From Antedon bifida (taxonomy: Eukaryota > Echinodermata > Crinoidea > Comatulida > Antedonidae), in NCBI GenBank assembly GCA_963402885.1, contig OY727098.1:21934717-21998716 (forward strand): a DNA stretch of 64,000 nucleotides. Reading direction: 5' to 3'. The translations under genes were made by a program, and so were the position numbers. This document shows, in pieces, positions 1 through 10,927 of this stretch. How positions within the stretch are numbered: position 1 is the first letter of the stretch; every line of letters starts with the position of its first letter. Below the pieces are notes generated by a model, which had not been told where the DNA came from, did not search any database, and saw nothing but the letters and a program-made list of their open reading frames with translations.

Positions 1-2200
1 ATTTAATACATCTAGATAAAAACTAGGTACACCTTTACAACATTTTATATTATAATGAGACATATTTTCAAGGACATCTAGAGGTCCGATATTATTTAAA
101 TACATAGTCGGTAAGTATTTCCACTTTGAAGGTTCGTCGTTAAAGAGACGTTTAGCCCATGATATTTGTAGTGCTTGCACCTGCGATCTTAGATCCGGTG
201 CCTTTATTCCACCATGACAATAGTCATTTATAAGTGTTGACCTTTTTATTTTTTCTCCTTTTTTATCCCATAGAAAGTCATATACTATGTTATCAACTTG
301 TTTTATGACATGTTCAGGTGTTGTTAAAATACTTGCCATGTAAATCAGTTTTGCTAAAGCTAGTTGTTTTAAGATTACAACTTTACCAAATAGAGTCAAA
401 TTTCTTTTTCGCCAAGAATTGAGTATATACTTTAGTGATTCGATTTTTTCGGTCCAGTTTTTTGTATAACACAAAGCTTTATCATGGCCTACGAATACAC
501 CAAGTATTTTAAAACCACTAGATGTCCAGTTGATATTGAAAGGATTACATTTCCTCATTTTCCATCTTCCTAACCACATGGCAATTGTTTTTCCTTTATT
601 TAGTTGTAAACCTGAGATTTTGCCAAAATCTATTATTGTATCTAAGCTTCTTTTAATACTATATTCATCTTTAATAAATAAAACTGTATCATCGGCTAGC
701 TGAGATATTTTCAATTCATTTTTATGATTCTCTTTATTTGGTATCACAATACCTTTTATAAAATTATCATTCCTTATTTCTAAGGCCATGATTTCCGCTA
801 CCATGACAAAAAGTAGAGCTGATAGTGGGCAGCCTTGTCTAATGCCTCTATGTGTAATGAAGCTGTTTGAGACCCATCCATTATTTACTACAATACATTC
901 TGAGCGGTAATATAGGACATTTACCCATTTTATAAATGATGGACCAAAGTTGAAGTGACGTAATGTACTAAATAAAAAATCTCTATTTACAGTATCGAAA
1001 GCTTTGCTAAAGTCTAGGCTTATAATGGCTCCTGATAAATTTTCAGAATCAGAATATTCAAGTAAATCTTCTATTAGCCTGATATTTTCGCCGCCAAAGC
1101 GGCCTTCTATGTAACCTTTTTGATCATTATTTACAATTTTTTTTATTACATTTTGAACTCTTTTTGTTAAAACAAACGCAGCTAATTTGTAATCAACATT
1201 TAAGAGAGTGATAGGTCTCCAGTTGTTTAGATTATCATGCTCTCCATTTTTATAGATAAGGTTAATCACACCTCTTCTCTGGGTATGTGAAAGATTGCCT
1301 ATCTCGAAGCATTGGTTTAGAGCGTTACATACAAGAAAACCAATTTTTGGCCAAAAAAAATTATAAAATTCTACAGTTAGGCCATCTGTACCTGGTGCTT
1401 TATTAATTTTCATTTTACGTAGTGCTTTTTCACATTCTTGAATGGATATTGCACCTTCGCAGGACAGTTGTTCGGGGATTGAAAGTTTGGGTGATTTGTT
1501 TGATTTTAAATAATTATCAATTTTATGTTGTTTAACGTTTTGATTGGAGTACAACTTTTCAAAGTGGCTAACTTCTTCGGCTAGTATATCTTTAGTAGTT
1601 AAAGCATATGTATCATTTGCTCTTTTAATTTTTTTAATTTGTCTTTTTTAACTGTTATTTTTTTCCAGCCCCAGGAAATATTTACAATTTTTTTCTCCTT
1701 CTTCTATCCATTTTGTTCTTGACCGGATTTGAGCACCTTTGGCTTCATAAGTATATATTTTTTCTAATTTTTGTGTTTTTGTTTTTAATTCTAGTTCGAT
1801 TTTTTCGTCATTTTGGTTGGTTACCAGATCAATATTTAGTTGATTGATTTCTTTTTGTAATTTTTCTTTTTTACTCTTTTTATTTTTGTTTTTTAATTTT
1901 CCAAAATTTATTGAAAATTCTTTAACTTTAATTTTGATTAATTCCCATTTATCCACTGAGGAAATAAGTTCTATGTGATTACATTGGTCAATAATTTCGT
2001 TTACTTTTTTTATGAACACCATGTCGTTTAAAAAATTTGAATTAAATTTCCATAACCCCGGACCTCGTTTTTCGTCTACTTGGTTAATTTTGATTGATAC
2101 CCCTTGATGGTCAGTAAAAACAGCCGGTCTAATGTCACAAGAATTCACATATCCTAGATCATATAAATTTTTTGAGATAAACCAATAATCTAGCCTTTTG
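1..2200 (-). mobile_element. 5'-truncated L1/Tx1-like non-LTR retrotransposon (LINE)
   Basis: The minus strand encodes the tail of an AP endonuclease (around 2150-2200, RLDYWFIS and a C-x-I-R-P stretch), a basic linker ending in TKWIEEGEKN, then a reverse transcriptase running off the left edge. RT landmarks in one frame are NKAPGTDG (about 1385), SLDFSKAFDTVNR (about 1000), GIRQGCPLS (about 840) and the catalytic LADDT box (about 690). The only in-frame stop I found is a TAA at 1650-1648, between linker and RT. Most of the endonuclease and all of ORF1 are missing, the usual result of incomplete reverse transcription. It lies in an intron of ELL, on the same strand. The 3' end and target duplication are outside the window. 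Confidence 0.9.
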
Positions 2201-2206
2201 AAGAGG

Positions 2207-2239
2207 TTATACAGTATAATATTTATTTATACTGTATAA
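2207..2239. repeat. AT-rich perfect hairpin at the LINE 5' junction
   Basis: Two 12-base arms (TTATACAGTATA and its exact complement) are separated by nine A/T bases. It directly abuts the point where LINE coding similarity stops, so it may mark the insertion site or be the end of a small inverted-repeat element. Confidence 0.55.
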
Positions 2240-2451
2240 ATTGATGCATTTTATTCAGTCATTATTTTGATGATTCCATACTCATTTCAAAGCTTAACAG
2301 CTAAAAAAAAGAACAAGAGAAGGAACGATTGGCTAATAAAAAATAAGTGTATTTATATTAGGTAATTTGTATTATTTTATATTTAAATTATGATAATTAC
2401 ATAGTCAGATACTCTTAATTAATGTACCAAAATCTCTGTATTATATCTTAC

Positions 2452-5400
2452 ACTTTCAGAATATCTCTATCTGCTGTGGAATAGAGAGGCCAGTCTTCCC
2501 TCACCTCATTGTAAATGTGTCTTAGTAGGGTATAATTATTGTCCTTGGCGGAAGCTACCTATTTTGAGGGAAAAACCATAATATGAATTAAATATTTAAT
2601 TTAACGATTTCATATTTAAAAAGTTATAAAATATAACTACATTATTTACTCAATAACCATTAATTAATAAACTATGTTTATGCCTTCTAGTTTTTGTAGT
2701 ACTTTTAGTTAAAAAAAATTCATTCTCTTTTTAAGGTTATTCTAATGGATGTTTTGTATTCATGTTTTTTCGTCTTGATTTCTATTACAAATATTTGATT
2801 TATGTACAATTAACCAGATATTATATTTAAAATTCATGCCTGTACCTGAGCTTTAAGGCCTTCTAACCAGCCTAATTTCAATACAGCACCTAATCAATTC
2901 CATTTTTAGTAAGGCATATAAAGCTATTAGAAAATATTACAATAAAATATTCAATAATAAATAATGTTATAATACCTGTTGTAGGGTGCTACTGATTTTA
3001 TCTTTTGAACTACCAGAAAATCCTTCTTTAGATAACTTCAATATTAACTCTACCTTTTTATAAGGTCTGACAGCAAGTGCATGGATAATGTGATCCCTAG
3101 AACACAAAATGATTTGTAAAAAAAAAATTAATTAAGCACTCATAAACTAGCAAAATACTAGATAATAATAACGAGAGCAATAGAGGGCGTGCTATTTACT
3201 ATTTCGGTCCATATTGACGATAAAGATAACAAGATTTTAATAAGCATTTATGATATCACCAATATATGTGTACAGCCACATCAAAACCAGGCGCTTGTCG
3301 CTAGATAGGGATTTGTGTAAAATGCATTTGAATGTGTGAAACTCATATTTTGACCATTTTGTTTTTTTACCATTATCTGATAGGAAATTTACCGTAGATT
3401 TCAAAAATATATGCCTTATTAACTAATTCAAATGGAAAGGTGGTAAAAATTACATAAATCTGAACCTCTATCCTCGTGTTTCGATTGAAAGAACGAGGTA
3501 ATTCGTTACAAAAAAGCAGTTATTTTCGTCATTCCTATGCCGTAGTTTTGTAGATAACCCCTGAAAGCTTGGTATCATTCGATAGGTATTTTTTTCATGA
3601 ATCTAAAAATAAACGAATGATGTCACAGATTGTACGATATAGACCAATAAAAACCGATTTTATAGAACCCTTTAGTGTAAACAAAAACGGCCTTGTTGCT
3701 ACGAACACGCTGAAAGAAGCGATTTGATTGGTTTAATTTTGTCACATGACCCATCCAGCATGGAAAATTCCAGGTCAACAAAATCTTATGCTAGTAGTAC
3801 ACGCTCGTCGAGGGAAATATATTTTTAGTTCATCTAAGTACTGTACACAGTAATACTAAAGTGACGTGTACTGACTCATACTTGCTAACAATAAGTTATA
3901 AACATACTAAAGTAAAGGGCCTAGCTAAGTTATTTATCGTAAGAGTTGACTAGGCCTAGGCTAGACCTGACTCTACTAATAAGCCTAGGCCTACTACAGT
4001 ACTACTACGTTGGGCTACTAGCCTAGATAGGCTGCATGGCATAGGCCTAGCTAGCTAGTAATAACAACAACAAGGCCTAGGCCTAGCCCAATTTAAATAA
4101 GATAGAATTTTCATCTCTATAGTATAATAAGCCTCCTGCAATGCTTTACTTACTAGGCTATTTTATTTATTTTAATTTGGTTAAATTTCATTATGCTTAA
4201 AATGCCAATGATGGGCCGGGTGTGTGGGGATTGTGTGTACCTGTCAATAAATGGATATTTTGCGAAACATAAACAGTAAAAACAAGTACAATACAAATCC
4301 CTCACAAATAAAATACTGGTACCTTGGCTAAATTTCACGTTATTCATCATGCTTAAAAACATTGTTCAAGCTAACGGGTGTGGCTACCTGTCATGATCAG
4401 GCCAGGTGCTGGTTCAACAATAGATGTATTACATAACATTAACAACAGTAAAAACAAGTACAATACAAATCCCTCACAAATAAAATACTGGTACCTTGGC
4501 TAAATTTTACGTTATTCATCATGCTTAAAAACATTGTTCAAGCTATCGGGTGTGGCTATCTGTCATGATCAGGCCAGGTGCTGGTTCAACAATAGATGTA
4601 TTACATAACATTCACAGTAAAAACAAGTGCAATACAAATCACTCACAAATAAAATACTGGTAACTGAATTTTGCCGACCAGAAACGAGAGACATTGTGTG
4701 CCCTGCGCCATTTTGAATAAAAATCAGATAAAATAAAGTAAAAAGAGAAATAAAATTGAATAAAGTTCATTAATAAAATGTTTGCTGTTTTTTTTTAAAT
4801 TTGTTCAGAACTAATAATAAGCTAAGGAAATCTTCTGAATACCTACTAGTAGGCCTACTGTATTATTCTTACACTACACTATTATAAATGAATTTGACAG
4901 ATTTTACGTAAATTAGTGGTATTTTGTAATCGTCATAATTAACTATGATAACCACCTCGGATTTTGATGAAATTTTCAGGAATATCAGAAAACACTATAT
5001 TGAACAGGTGTGCCAAATTTCAGAATGATTGTTTATCAAGAAGGTAGTGTTGCTAAGGTGTTAATTGTTCAATCTGTAACAGCATGGGGCAACTTCCTGT
5101 CTGATTTGTCATTAAACTTTGACTGTTAATTACTCAGTAATTAAAAGTAAATTGTTGTATAAATGCTATATACATTTATTGCTATAACTCTGGGAATATT
5201 TGCTTGATTTAAATGATCCAAACACCATTTTGAAGGATATATTGTGAGTAATATAATTATAGTAATAACTAAAAAAAAAATATTTCACCAAGTGCCTGGT
5301 TTTGATGTGGCTGTACACATATTAATTCTCTGAAAAAAGGCATATTTTAAAATTCAACTTTAAAAAATATCATGTCATTGTCATCAATGCAAACAAACAA

Positions 5401-8400
5401 ACAGAAAAACAAAATTATTACAAAAGTATTATTAAAAAACAATGAAATAATGAAATTTCAAAAAATATCACTTGATTACCTGCATGGATATTTGCTTGTC
5501 TGCTTTGGACTACTTGTATTGCTAGAATTACTGTTTTGACTGGCACTGTTATACCCACTACTACTGCTACCGTTACTACTACTACAGCTGCTGTTACTCA
5601 TGGGTGTATTGGGTGTACTGGGTTTTTGCACTATACTAGGCTTGCTAATAGTGGGCTTTTGTTTCCATGGAGGTATTGCACTTTCTGTTTTTTTCGACTG
5701 AAATTTTTGAAGAGTTGAGGTCGGTGTCCGAATCTTTACTTTGCGTCCTTGTTTGAGACCCTTCTGCTCAATCACTTTTGTACTAGAATGAAGCGGAAAA
5801 GATGTTACATTGGAGTATGGTACTACATGGGAATGATTGTATACATAAATGTAAATATTTTCAGAATGTACAGTTTAAGTACAATTAAAACTCAATTCCA
5901 ACATACTTACTTTATGCAACTGAAATGATCCGACATAGTAAAGCCCAACATTATTAACCTTGATTTTTATATTTGTAAAATTTATTTGCGCTAATTTTAA
6001 GTATAGTAGGTATGTTTGGGTTTATTATGTACTATATTTCACTAATCATTCTTAAGCTCTGTCTACACTATTGAACTTTGTGACAAAAAAATGTGATGTG
6101 CCCAGATATGGACATGATGATGTCATATCACTACCATATTTGGGCATACCACTACCAGTTTGATAGTGTAGACAGAGCTTAATATAATACCTGACTTTCT
6201 TCAGTTCTTCTTCAGCTTGCTTCATCTTATCTGACGTTGCAGTGTAGCTATCGTCTGTTGCCTTTATTGTCACTTTGTTCATTATGCAGCCAATACTTTC
6301 AATACGATCACTAAAAAAAAGCATATCTTAGATTATAAATTGTAATTACATTTTTAAGTTGAAAAATAACATTTTATGATAATTGGAAAATGTATGCAAC
6401 ACTCTATGGTTTGATAAACATTGTTTTTTATATAATCTAGACTGGTGGCCAATAACATCAAAACAGTGATTTATCCTGCCATTGTTGATAGGGGTTGTGG
6501 TCCAGAATACATGACAGTTTGGGTTAAAAACAAGTATGGTATGTATTTAACATTTAACATTTACAGTTACCCACACCAACCCCTCCAAACCCCAAGCCCT
6601 GAACCCATCTTGCCCTGACCACATCCCCTACCAACTCTCCTTTCACTTCCTGCCTTCCATAAACCAATACTTACTAATGCTTATGCTGAAGGCATTCACA
6701 GCTGTTATCTGGTAGTGTTGTTACTTGTATTTTAAATTCTCTACATCCTGAAACACCAGGCAATGATATTGTCTGAAAAAAAGAAAATAGGAGTTTAATT
6801 ACAACTATATCAAATTTTTTTTTTTTTTATCAAGTTTTTTTTTAATTTTAGTATGTTAATGTCACTGAACAAAAGATAGTATAAGACTTACTCCTTGGTT
6901 GCTGTTAAAGGATATACTTCCTTTACGTTTCGGGCCATTCTGAAATTACAATTTTAATACATACACACATTATTATAATTTACATGTGTTATTGTTACAT
7001 TACAAAAAACTTGCATATTATTATCAGTAGAATAACAAACGCATTTTCAATTATGTATAAATAATTAATTAATTTTACAAATTGTGAACTACAAGCCAGA
7101 CTTAGTTAGCGAAGGGTTCTCAGAATTTTACACAGGATTAAAATCAAGGCAATACGCAGAATACTGTGCAGTTTCTAATGACATGCAATTCGGGAAAATA
7201 AGAAAGAGATATATTGACATTCAACCATAAAGTAAAGCAAACACCACCACGGAAGTAGTCTACTGTATGTGATGTGATATCAAGTCCTAGGCCCTGCCTG
7301 CATTGATGATTAGTATTGACCAGACCTGTGTATTTAATATTGCCTTGTATTCTATAATTCTTTAGACTTCAGATCATTTAATTCTAATCAACAGCTGAAT
7401 CAGGGAAGGATGACATTGCTACAATTCTATTCATTTTAACAGCACTCAAGTTCGTTTTGTTTTTTCGCTTGAAGACGGAAGCATAGACCGAAACGAATGT
7501 GTTAAATAAGGTTCTTAATGTACTGTATGTAACAAAGTTAATATTTTTGTTATATTTACGCATGTGAAAATCGTAAGTGGTCAGAGCTTGCCTGTTTTTA
7601 AGGTATTGAGTTGCGATGATTTGCAAGTTAACTAGATCCATGGATTAAAGAATAGAAGGATATGCATCGAAGTGAGATCAAGGGTTCCTTGACTCTCGCC
7701 GACAGACCGCGGACCGCCCACAATGTTATCAGTTTAATTAACCGCATGGTAACAACGAAACGGTCGCGTGCCTAATATATTGTTTACTGCACATGTGCAA
7801 CGACATTTAACCTTGTTGGCTACGCTTCTTTCGCGCGTTCTTTGGTGGCATGATGTTTTAGCGCTAGCAACAACGGCGACGAACAATTTATACGACGACG
7901 AATTTAGTTATAACCTTTCTGATGAGGAATTGTAAATGCTATAATTGTAATTAGTATAGGTTTCTGCCGCGATTGATCTACGCTAATGTTTTTATGACAT
8001 TAAAGTAGCATTTTATGACCTGTAGTAGCCCTAGGCCTACATCTGAGACAATAACTATTTGTTGTCTCAGCCTAGCCCTACATGTAAAATTACAAAATCA
8101 GCAAGGATACTAGGCCTAGGCCTTTTCTTCTAGGCTTACTAGTAAACCATATGATTTGCCGACATTGATACTGCCTAGGTAGGCCTAGGCTAATCTTAAG
8201 TGTAGTAGATACAGCGTGTAATCATGATCTATATACTCACCGTTGTCTTACTTGTGTGAATAATAATAGGTACTTCGTTTGTTCGTGATTAAGTTTGCCC
8301 TGCGTGTACTTTTCAAAACGACCGCTAGGTAACGAATCGCAACTATACATAGCCAGCCAATCCCGGATCAGGGATCGCTGTTTTCATTCAATTAGACCCG

Positions 8401-10096
8401 GTGATTGGATGTGATGTGGATGACATAACCACTAGCCAATCACCAGGCACTACAATTTAAATATAATCACATCGATAATTAAGGAGATTTATGAAGAAAC
8501 CACTGCTTAGCCATATATTAAAAACACGATTGTTGTATGGGTGAACACCGGCCACGCTAACAACATACATGGTCAAATGCATAATTTAATATTCTATAGA
8601 TTAACGCAATTTTTAATGACAGAAGATGGCAGGCAAATAATGATAATTCAAATATAAAAATTGCATATTTTATTAATATTACCAACTACTTAAAATTACC
8701 AGTCGTAAGAAAGTGAACTTTTCGTAGTCCGATTGTGATGAAACTAAAACAGAATTATTCAGCAATATATTTTTGTTGTCAATTAATCATCGACGCAGAC
8801 ATGTCAATAGAACATTCAGACTGCGCATACGATTTCTACATGGTTACGTTTTGGTCTAAAAAAATGTAACAGTTGATTCGCAGCGTTTTACAGAGGGCCG
8901 CGGTTAGAGACACGGAGTTCAATGAGCGTGTTTGTTTGATTGGCAGCAGTGCTTTAGTATAGGCAAGCGCGTTGTAAAATCGTTTGATGTCACCGTCGAT
9001 GCATATCCTTCTATTCTTTAATCCATGCTAGATCCAACGTCAATACAGTAATAAAAGGTCAAAATCAATGCTAAAAATCATTAAATTTGCAATCGTTAAA
9101 ACTATCGTTAAAACTGACCAATTAAATGGATTACAGATTATGTCATTATAGTTTGTGTACAAAATATGTACGCGCTGATAATTGTTGACTTTCCACAAAG
9201 CGGTGTTTTTTACCCAGATGCGTGTGCCTGCCTTCGGTTTGCAACACACTTCATGTGAGCATGAGCAACTCTCGATGACACCAAGAATTATCGCTTTAAA
9301 ATGTGTAAATATTAGCAGTTGGCTCAATCCTCATTGTTATTTACAGGTATTCTCAACTTTAACAATTTGAAAACTCAAACTCAACTCTCCGCAACTCTGC
9401 GTCAATTGGAAAACCTGCTTTTAGGAAATAGCGTTAATGTTTACATGCTTGTGCGGAAACTCCCTGCACAGTCAATGAGTAGCTGCGAAAATGCAGTTAG
9501 CATCAAAAATCGCGCTGATAGACAATAGCAAATAACATGCACAGTTGACTGTGCCATGCCAATGGTGGACCACCTTATTAGGAAATGCTAGAATTAAAAG
9601 ACTCAAAGTATGGTAAGTATTATATATAGGCCTATCCTGCTCAGTTTTGGCAAGTCAGCAACTATTTTTGTAGACATCTGTTGACAATAATTTAGACCAG
9701 TCTGTCTTATTATGCGCCCGACTATTATTATGTGTACCCGTTTTTTTAAACTGTAAGAAGTAATTGGTTAATTATTAACAGAACACGAATTTAACACATA
9801 CAAATTTATACAAAAAAAGTGTGTTTTAAGACTTGAAATTGGCAAATGATTTAAGGTAAAAAAAAGGCTGGCGCCCTAACACAACACAAAAACGTAAGAT
9901 AAAAGACTGACGAAAGAAGTTGACACTTTTTAGAAAGTGTTAGATTAAGAAATAAAATGTGTACCTTTATTTTTTGAAAGTCCTCAAGTACTTTTAAAGA
10001 TGTGTCAGTTAATTTGAGCAATAGCACAGTTTTATTTCTATTTGAGAGTTTACTACGATCAAAAACATATTGCTCATTATCTTTCAAATCCGCCAT
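2452..10096 (-). CDS. ELL: ELL, RNA polymerase II elongation factor (5' seven exons)
   Basis: ELL belongs to the super elongation complex and suppresses Pol II pausing in the nucleus. Seven minus-strand exons join in phase: 10096-9965 (MADLKDNEQY start), 6939-6892, 6772-6675, 6310-6191 (KVTIKATDDSY), 5782-5480, 3096-2976 (HALAVRPYKKVELILKL) and 2558-2452, giving about 309 residues. They match the conserved N-terminal ELL domain, a Ser/Thr/Pro-rich linker (exon 5, about 100 residues) and the winged-helix segment ending in DWPLYSTADRDILK. The last exon may end at 2454 (donor GTGTAAG) or 2452 (donor GTAAGA); the second fits the donor consensus better. The C-terminal occludin-like domain is not in the window and should lie beyond base 1. 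Introns carry a LINE and inverted-repeat elements; a MITE stops 9 bases from the exon-4 donor. ELL versus a vertebrate-type paralog (ELL2/3) cannot be separated here. Confidence 0.93.
2755..2862. repeat. Dispersed repeat, inverted copy of 25680-25778
   Basis: About 100 bases, including TTCGTCTTGATTTCTATTAC and a downstream ATGCCTGTACCTGAGCTTTA, recur in inverted orientation at 25680-25778 in the Ig-gene intron, with a few differences. Identity unknown; probably a short transposable-element remnant. Confidence 0.6.
3264..5322. mobile_element. 2-kb non-autonomous element with about 34-bp terminal inverted repeats
   Basis: The left end (3264-3297, containing GTACAGCCACATCAAAACC) recurs as its reverse complement at 5289-5322, with one or two mismatches. 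Ends of the form TA|TGTGTACAG and CTGTACACA|TA are compatible with a TA target duplication, as in Tc1/mariner-like elements, but this is inference. No credible transposase frame lies inside; the interior holds an AGGCCTAG island (about 3900-4090) and a 170-bp tandem repeat. It sits in the ELL intron between exons 5 and 6. Confidence 0.7.
4273..4661. repeat. Tandem repeat, about 170-bp unit, 2.3 copies
   Basis: Units begin near 4273, 4445 and 4614 with ACAGTAAAAACAAGT(A/G)CAAT. The first two include a CTGTCATGATCAGGCCAGG segment; the third is partial. The copies differ by only a few bases, indicating recent tandem duplication inside the larger inverted-repeat element. Confidence 0.85.
6052..6182. 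mobile_element. Short MITE with AAGCTCTGTCTACACTAT ends (copy 1)
   Basis: About 130 bases with near-perfect terminal inverted repeats (TTAAGCTCTGTCTACACTAT and its complement). A related copy lies at 43702-43848. It is non-coding and ends 9 bases from the donor of ELL exon 4, so the primary transcript carries a potential hairpin next to a splice site. Confidence 0.85.
7639..9027. mobile_element. 1.39-kb element with perfect 32-bp terminal inverted repeats
   Basis: Bases 7639-7670 (starting CATGGATTAAAGAATAGAAG) are the exact reverse complement of 8996-9027. Both outer flanks read CTAGATC (7632-7638 and 9028-9034), a probable 7-bp target duplication; allowing one mismatch the flanks match over about 9 bases, as in Mutator-like elements. 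The interior has no long reading frame, so it is non-autonomous. It lies in ELL intron 1. Perfect ends imply recent activity. Confidence 0.85.
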
Positions 10097-10927
10097 ATTC
10101 GACGATTTGAGGTTTTAATTCCAGCCTACAATGTCCAGACGTTAACAATTTCGAGACACACGACACGACGAGGGGGAAAGACAATTTATTATAGACTAAC
10201 TTATTATATTTATATTTAGAGGGCAGCATCTAGGCTAGTGGTTTTCTTTATTTTTGTTTCTTTAAAAAAAAGAAAAGAAAGACAGTTTGTAAGTTATATC
10301 TCACCTCCCAGCAGGGAAAGTGAAAGAAAGTGGTGAGTAAGTATTAACATTTTGTTATTAACCTAGGCCTATAACATTCAATCAGTAGTAAGCATAGGCC
10401 TAGGCCTATATAGAATAGTAGTAAGTAGGCCTAGCTAGTAGGCCTTAGGCCTACTAGGCTAGTAGGCTACTAGGCTAGGCCTAGCTAGGGCCAGGCTCTA
10501 GCTACTACTACTAGTACTAGGCTAGGCCTAGCTAGCTAGGCCCTGGCTAGCTAGGCCTAGCTAGCCTAGCCCTAAACGAGAGGGCACTCATTATTGTGGT
10601 GGGCTAGCTAGGCCAATTACTACTAGCTAGTAGTAAATCATAGTAAATCAAATAGCGCGCAACTTTCCTCCTGAGATTTTACAAGGTTCGCGTATGTGAG
10701 TGTGAAAACTTGGTGTGTGAAAATATGTAATAAGTCTGGAGATCAAGCCTGGTTACAATACAACTTGTACAAGTTGTAACAATTTATGCAGATGTGAAAA
10801 GGGTTAAAGTTTTTTTTCCTTTCTAATTTTGTTTCGTTCTCTATTTTTCTTCACCGCTCCCCCTGGTTCTGCCTCTGACTACTGCTTTATTTAAATACCT
10901 GTAGATAAAAGAGCAAATAGAACAAAG
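10097..10927. promoter_or_regulatory. Head-to-head ELL / NAA35 promoter region with AGGCCTAG island
   Basis: The two start codons face away from each other across about 830 bases, a common arrangement for bidirectional housekeeping promoters. The middle (about 10360-10620) is a dense patch of overlapping palindromes built from AGGCCT, CCTAGG and CTAG. No TATA box stands out on either strand. Transcription starts cannot be placed from sequence. Confidence 0.6.

Noticed and set aside
7384-7641. 85-codon minus-strand frame ending in the 32-bp inverted repeat of the ELL intron
   Set aside because: No homology recognised, no fit to ELL phases, and it starts at the boundary of a mobile element.
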